Assembly (NCBI RefSeq): GCF_013359945.1
Contig: NZ_JABWCS010000197.1
Coordinates: 26,203 to 90,202, forward strand
Reading direction: 5' to 3'
Origin: Paenibacillus agri
Lineage (GTDB): Bacteria > Bacillota > Bacilli > Paenibacillales > Paenibacillaceae
Length of the DNA: 64,000 bases
The stretch's first letter is position 1, and every line of letters starts with the position of its first letter. Below the pieces are notes generated by a model that saw only the letters and a list, made by a program, of their open reading frames with translations, ran no database searches and was not told the DNA's origin. The position numbers and the translations under genes were made by a program. Shown here piece after piece: positions 62,690-64,000 of the stretch.

Positions 62690-63140
62690 CTCCATTCGGT
62701 ACCGGCTGGGTATGAGCTATACCAGCCAATGTATACTCTGGCGGCAGCCGACAAAGAAAAGCAAAAAGAGTTTGTCGAATCAACCTTCCCAAGGTTTAAA
62801 AAAATTACGAGAACGGCGAAATTGATCACTTATGGTTTGAAGATGAAGCCATGATTCGTGATTACCAAGCTATTCAGCATACATGGTTTGTTAAATAGAA
62901 TCTTATCCTAAAGGTAAAATCACCCTGGCATTGGATAATGCCAGGGCACATCACGCTAGGGTACTCGAGCGATTCCTTAAGAAGCAGCGCGACCGTCTTA
63001 ACTTATCTTTTTGCCTCCCTATAGTCCCGAACACATTAACGAGGATAACGTCTACAAGGGATGAGCTCAGTGTATTAATCGAATACGAGAAAAATGACCG
63101 CCGAGGAATTCCGAGGCCACTGAAGAACTTAGTTTTTTTC
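62690..63140 (+). mobile_element. IS630-family transposase remnant
   Basis: Broken frames give YTLAAADKEKQKEFVE, then WFEDEAMIRDYQAIQHTWFV, a deletion, and KITLALDNARAHHARVLERF and RDRLNL followed after a shift by PPYSP. These are the DDE blocks (FEDE, LDNARxHHA, PPYSPxxNP) of IS630 transposases. Several frameshifts and a central deletion make it inactive. Confidence 0.8.
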
Positions 63141-63227
63141 AGACTTAATGATTCTGTAGCATAAAAAATGGCCAGTTGCTCTCGAAAACGAAGCAGATGG
63201 CCCATTTTTCTATGTAATGTTATTTTT

Positions 63228-63626
63228 TTAGTCTGTTAATTTGAATATTCGTTTTAGATTAGCAGCAAATATCGCCATAGCTCCTTGCATCTCCATGCCT
63301 AATAGACCCGAGGATGTGGCTACATCATACCCGTTCCTGTTGTCAGAAGAAAATAAAGTGTTAGACTCGGAAAATAAAGTATTTTCTTTCAACATCTGTG
63401 CTTAAGTTCGCTATTCTTGGCTTCAATCTTGTAGCGTTCCTTCGACTTTCTTTGAAGTACTCACTTTCTTGAAACGCCATTTGTTAGGTGTGTTCGTTGG
63501 ACTTTATCGTTACCGAATACGTTTTAGTTTTAGCTCCGTCTGTATAGGATTCTTCCTTGAATTTGGACATCGCTTGCACTTTTCCACATCGAAATAGTAC
63601 GTATTCGCTTGGTTTTTGCTGATCAT
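63228..63626 (-). mobile_element. IS1182-family transposase C-terminal remnant
   Basis: Leftwards, frames give TYYFDVEKCKRCP, KTKTYSVTIKSNEHT, ERYKIEAKNSELKH, then after an inserted A/T-rich stretch of about 50 bases GYDVATSSGLLGMEMQGAMA and NLKRIFKL with a stop at 63228. This is the end of an IS1182-type DDE transposase, with several frame breaks. Confidence 0.8.
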
Positions 63627-63680
63627 GAACTGCCCGCCAATTGTTAGACACGACTAACAATTGGCGGTGCAGTTTTTTTG
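63627..63680. terminator. Strong hairpin next to the IS1182 remnant
   Basis: A perfect 13-bp stem (CGCCAATTGTTAG and its complement, 6-base loop), extended by AACTGC/GCAGTT, is followed rightwards by seven T. Confidence 0.75.
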
Positions 63681-63815
63681 CCTTATTACAGTATGTCTAG
63701 TATGGGGACAATTACGTTTGTATGCATCTCTACCTAGGTATATTTTGAATGCAGCCCTACTTGGACTGTCATCGATTATACCCAGTTCTATTCCGATGTG
63801 CCAGTTCACCACAGT

Positions 63816-64000
63816 TTAACTGGTCTTTAAGCAGCATTGCTGCAAATAGGACGAGAAGATTGTTATATTCATTAGCATGTGCTTGTTATCCCCATCCAAT
63901 TTGCTGAGCAAAATGCCTCCTTCCAACAAGGAAAATGCAAATGAAGCAAGCGCATCCGAATCCAGATCTCCCCTAAACTCCCCAGCTTTAATCCCGTCAC
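63816..64000 (-). CDS. TetR-family regulator (YxaF type), 3' end only, copy B
   Basis: The leftward frame entering from the window edge gives DGIKAGEFRGDLDSDALASF, LLEGGILLSKLDGDNKH and NITIFSSYLQQ, and stops at 63816. This is the C-terminal ligand-binding end of a TetR/QacR-like regulator. It is the better-preserved version of the truncated copy at 58137-58334. The start lies beyond the window. Confidence 0.6.
   Translation of the reverse strand, partial: DGIKAGEFRGDLDSDALASFAFSLLEGGILLSKLDGDNKHMLMNITIFSSYLQQCCLKTS

Noticed and set aside
1..64000. CRISPR arrays
   Set aside because: No regularly spaced direct repeats and no cas genes were seen.

Overview
The window looks like chromosomal DNA of a Paenibacillus-type Firmicute. 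The support is AGGAGG-type ribosome binding sites, frequent GTG and TTG starts, LplABC-type sugar ABC transporters without their own ATPase, a PucR/allantoin purine-degradation cluster, a HemQ-type coproheme decarboxylase, a perfect CcpA (cre) site and perfect GlnR/TnrA-type boxes. No intact rRNA, tRNA or CRISPR array is present.

Positions 1-5050 hold a short-chain dehydrogenase with an AraC regulator, then a GH38 alpha-mannosidase. Positions 5050-13130 form a glycoside uptake and hydrolysis locus read leftwards: two CUT1 permeases, a lipoprotein solute-binding protein, a GH95-like glycosidase and, beyond a repeat-filled gap, the GH38 enzyme. A GntR/LacI hybrid regulator sits upstream, and a promoter with a cre site drives the transporter genes.

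Positions 13250-23760 are a purine (allantoin) catabolic region: allC, pucG, an NCS2 permease and an amidase in one leftward operon, pucI-allB in a second, and a divergent pucR. A perfect GlnR/TnrA box lies over the allC promoter. A decayed FAH-family gene closes the first operon. Positions 23950-30350 carry a mannoside operon (manA with an extra N-terminal domain, a ROK kinase, a second GH38 enzyme) behind an AraC regulator. An HxlR/NmrA pair follows.

Positions 32100-44720 are a hut-like region: hutU, hutI, solA, an AraC regulator, a HAL-family protein, an MFS transporter, HutD, a HutF-like amidohydrolase and an M20 carbamoylase-like enzyme. The HAL-family protein has lost the Ala-Ser-Gly triad that makes the MIO cofactor and also an active-site Tyr. 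Together with canonical hutU and hutI this suggests a pathway for a betaine such as hercynine or ergothioneine, or another modified histidine, instead of plain histidine. This is the most interesting system in the window. GlnR-type boxes precede the transporter gene.

Positions 45280-51550 carry an unrecognised 494-residue protein, an HxlR regulator, a second LplABC-type transporter set and a CPBP protease. From about 51600 to the end the DNA is accessory and decaying: a MerR fragment, the 3' half of a tRNA-Leu, a broken parA with intact parB and two broken Tn916-type sigma/HTH genes (an integrative element remnant), an SDR/TetR pair with a frameshift, two MFS pumps, hemQ, and a patchwork of fragments (RHS, response regulator, ABC permease, IS3, IS630, IS1182, two copies of a TetR 3' end).

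Functional assignments come from motifs and context read by eye; no database search was run.
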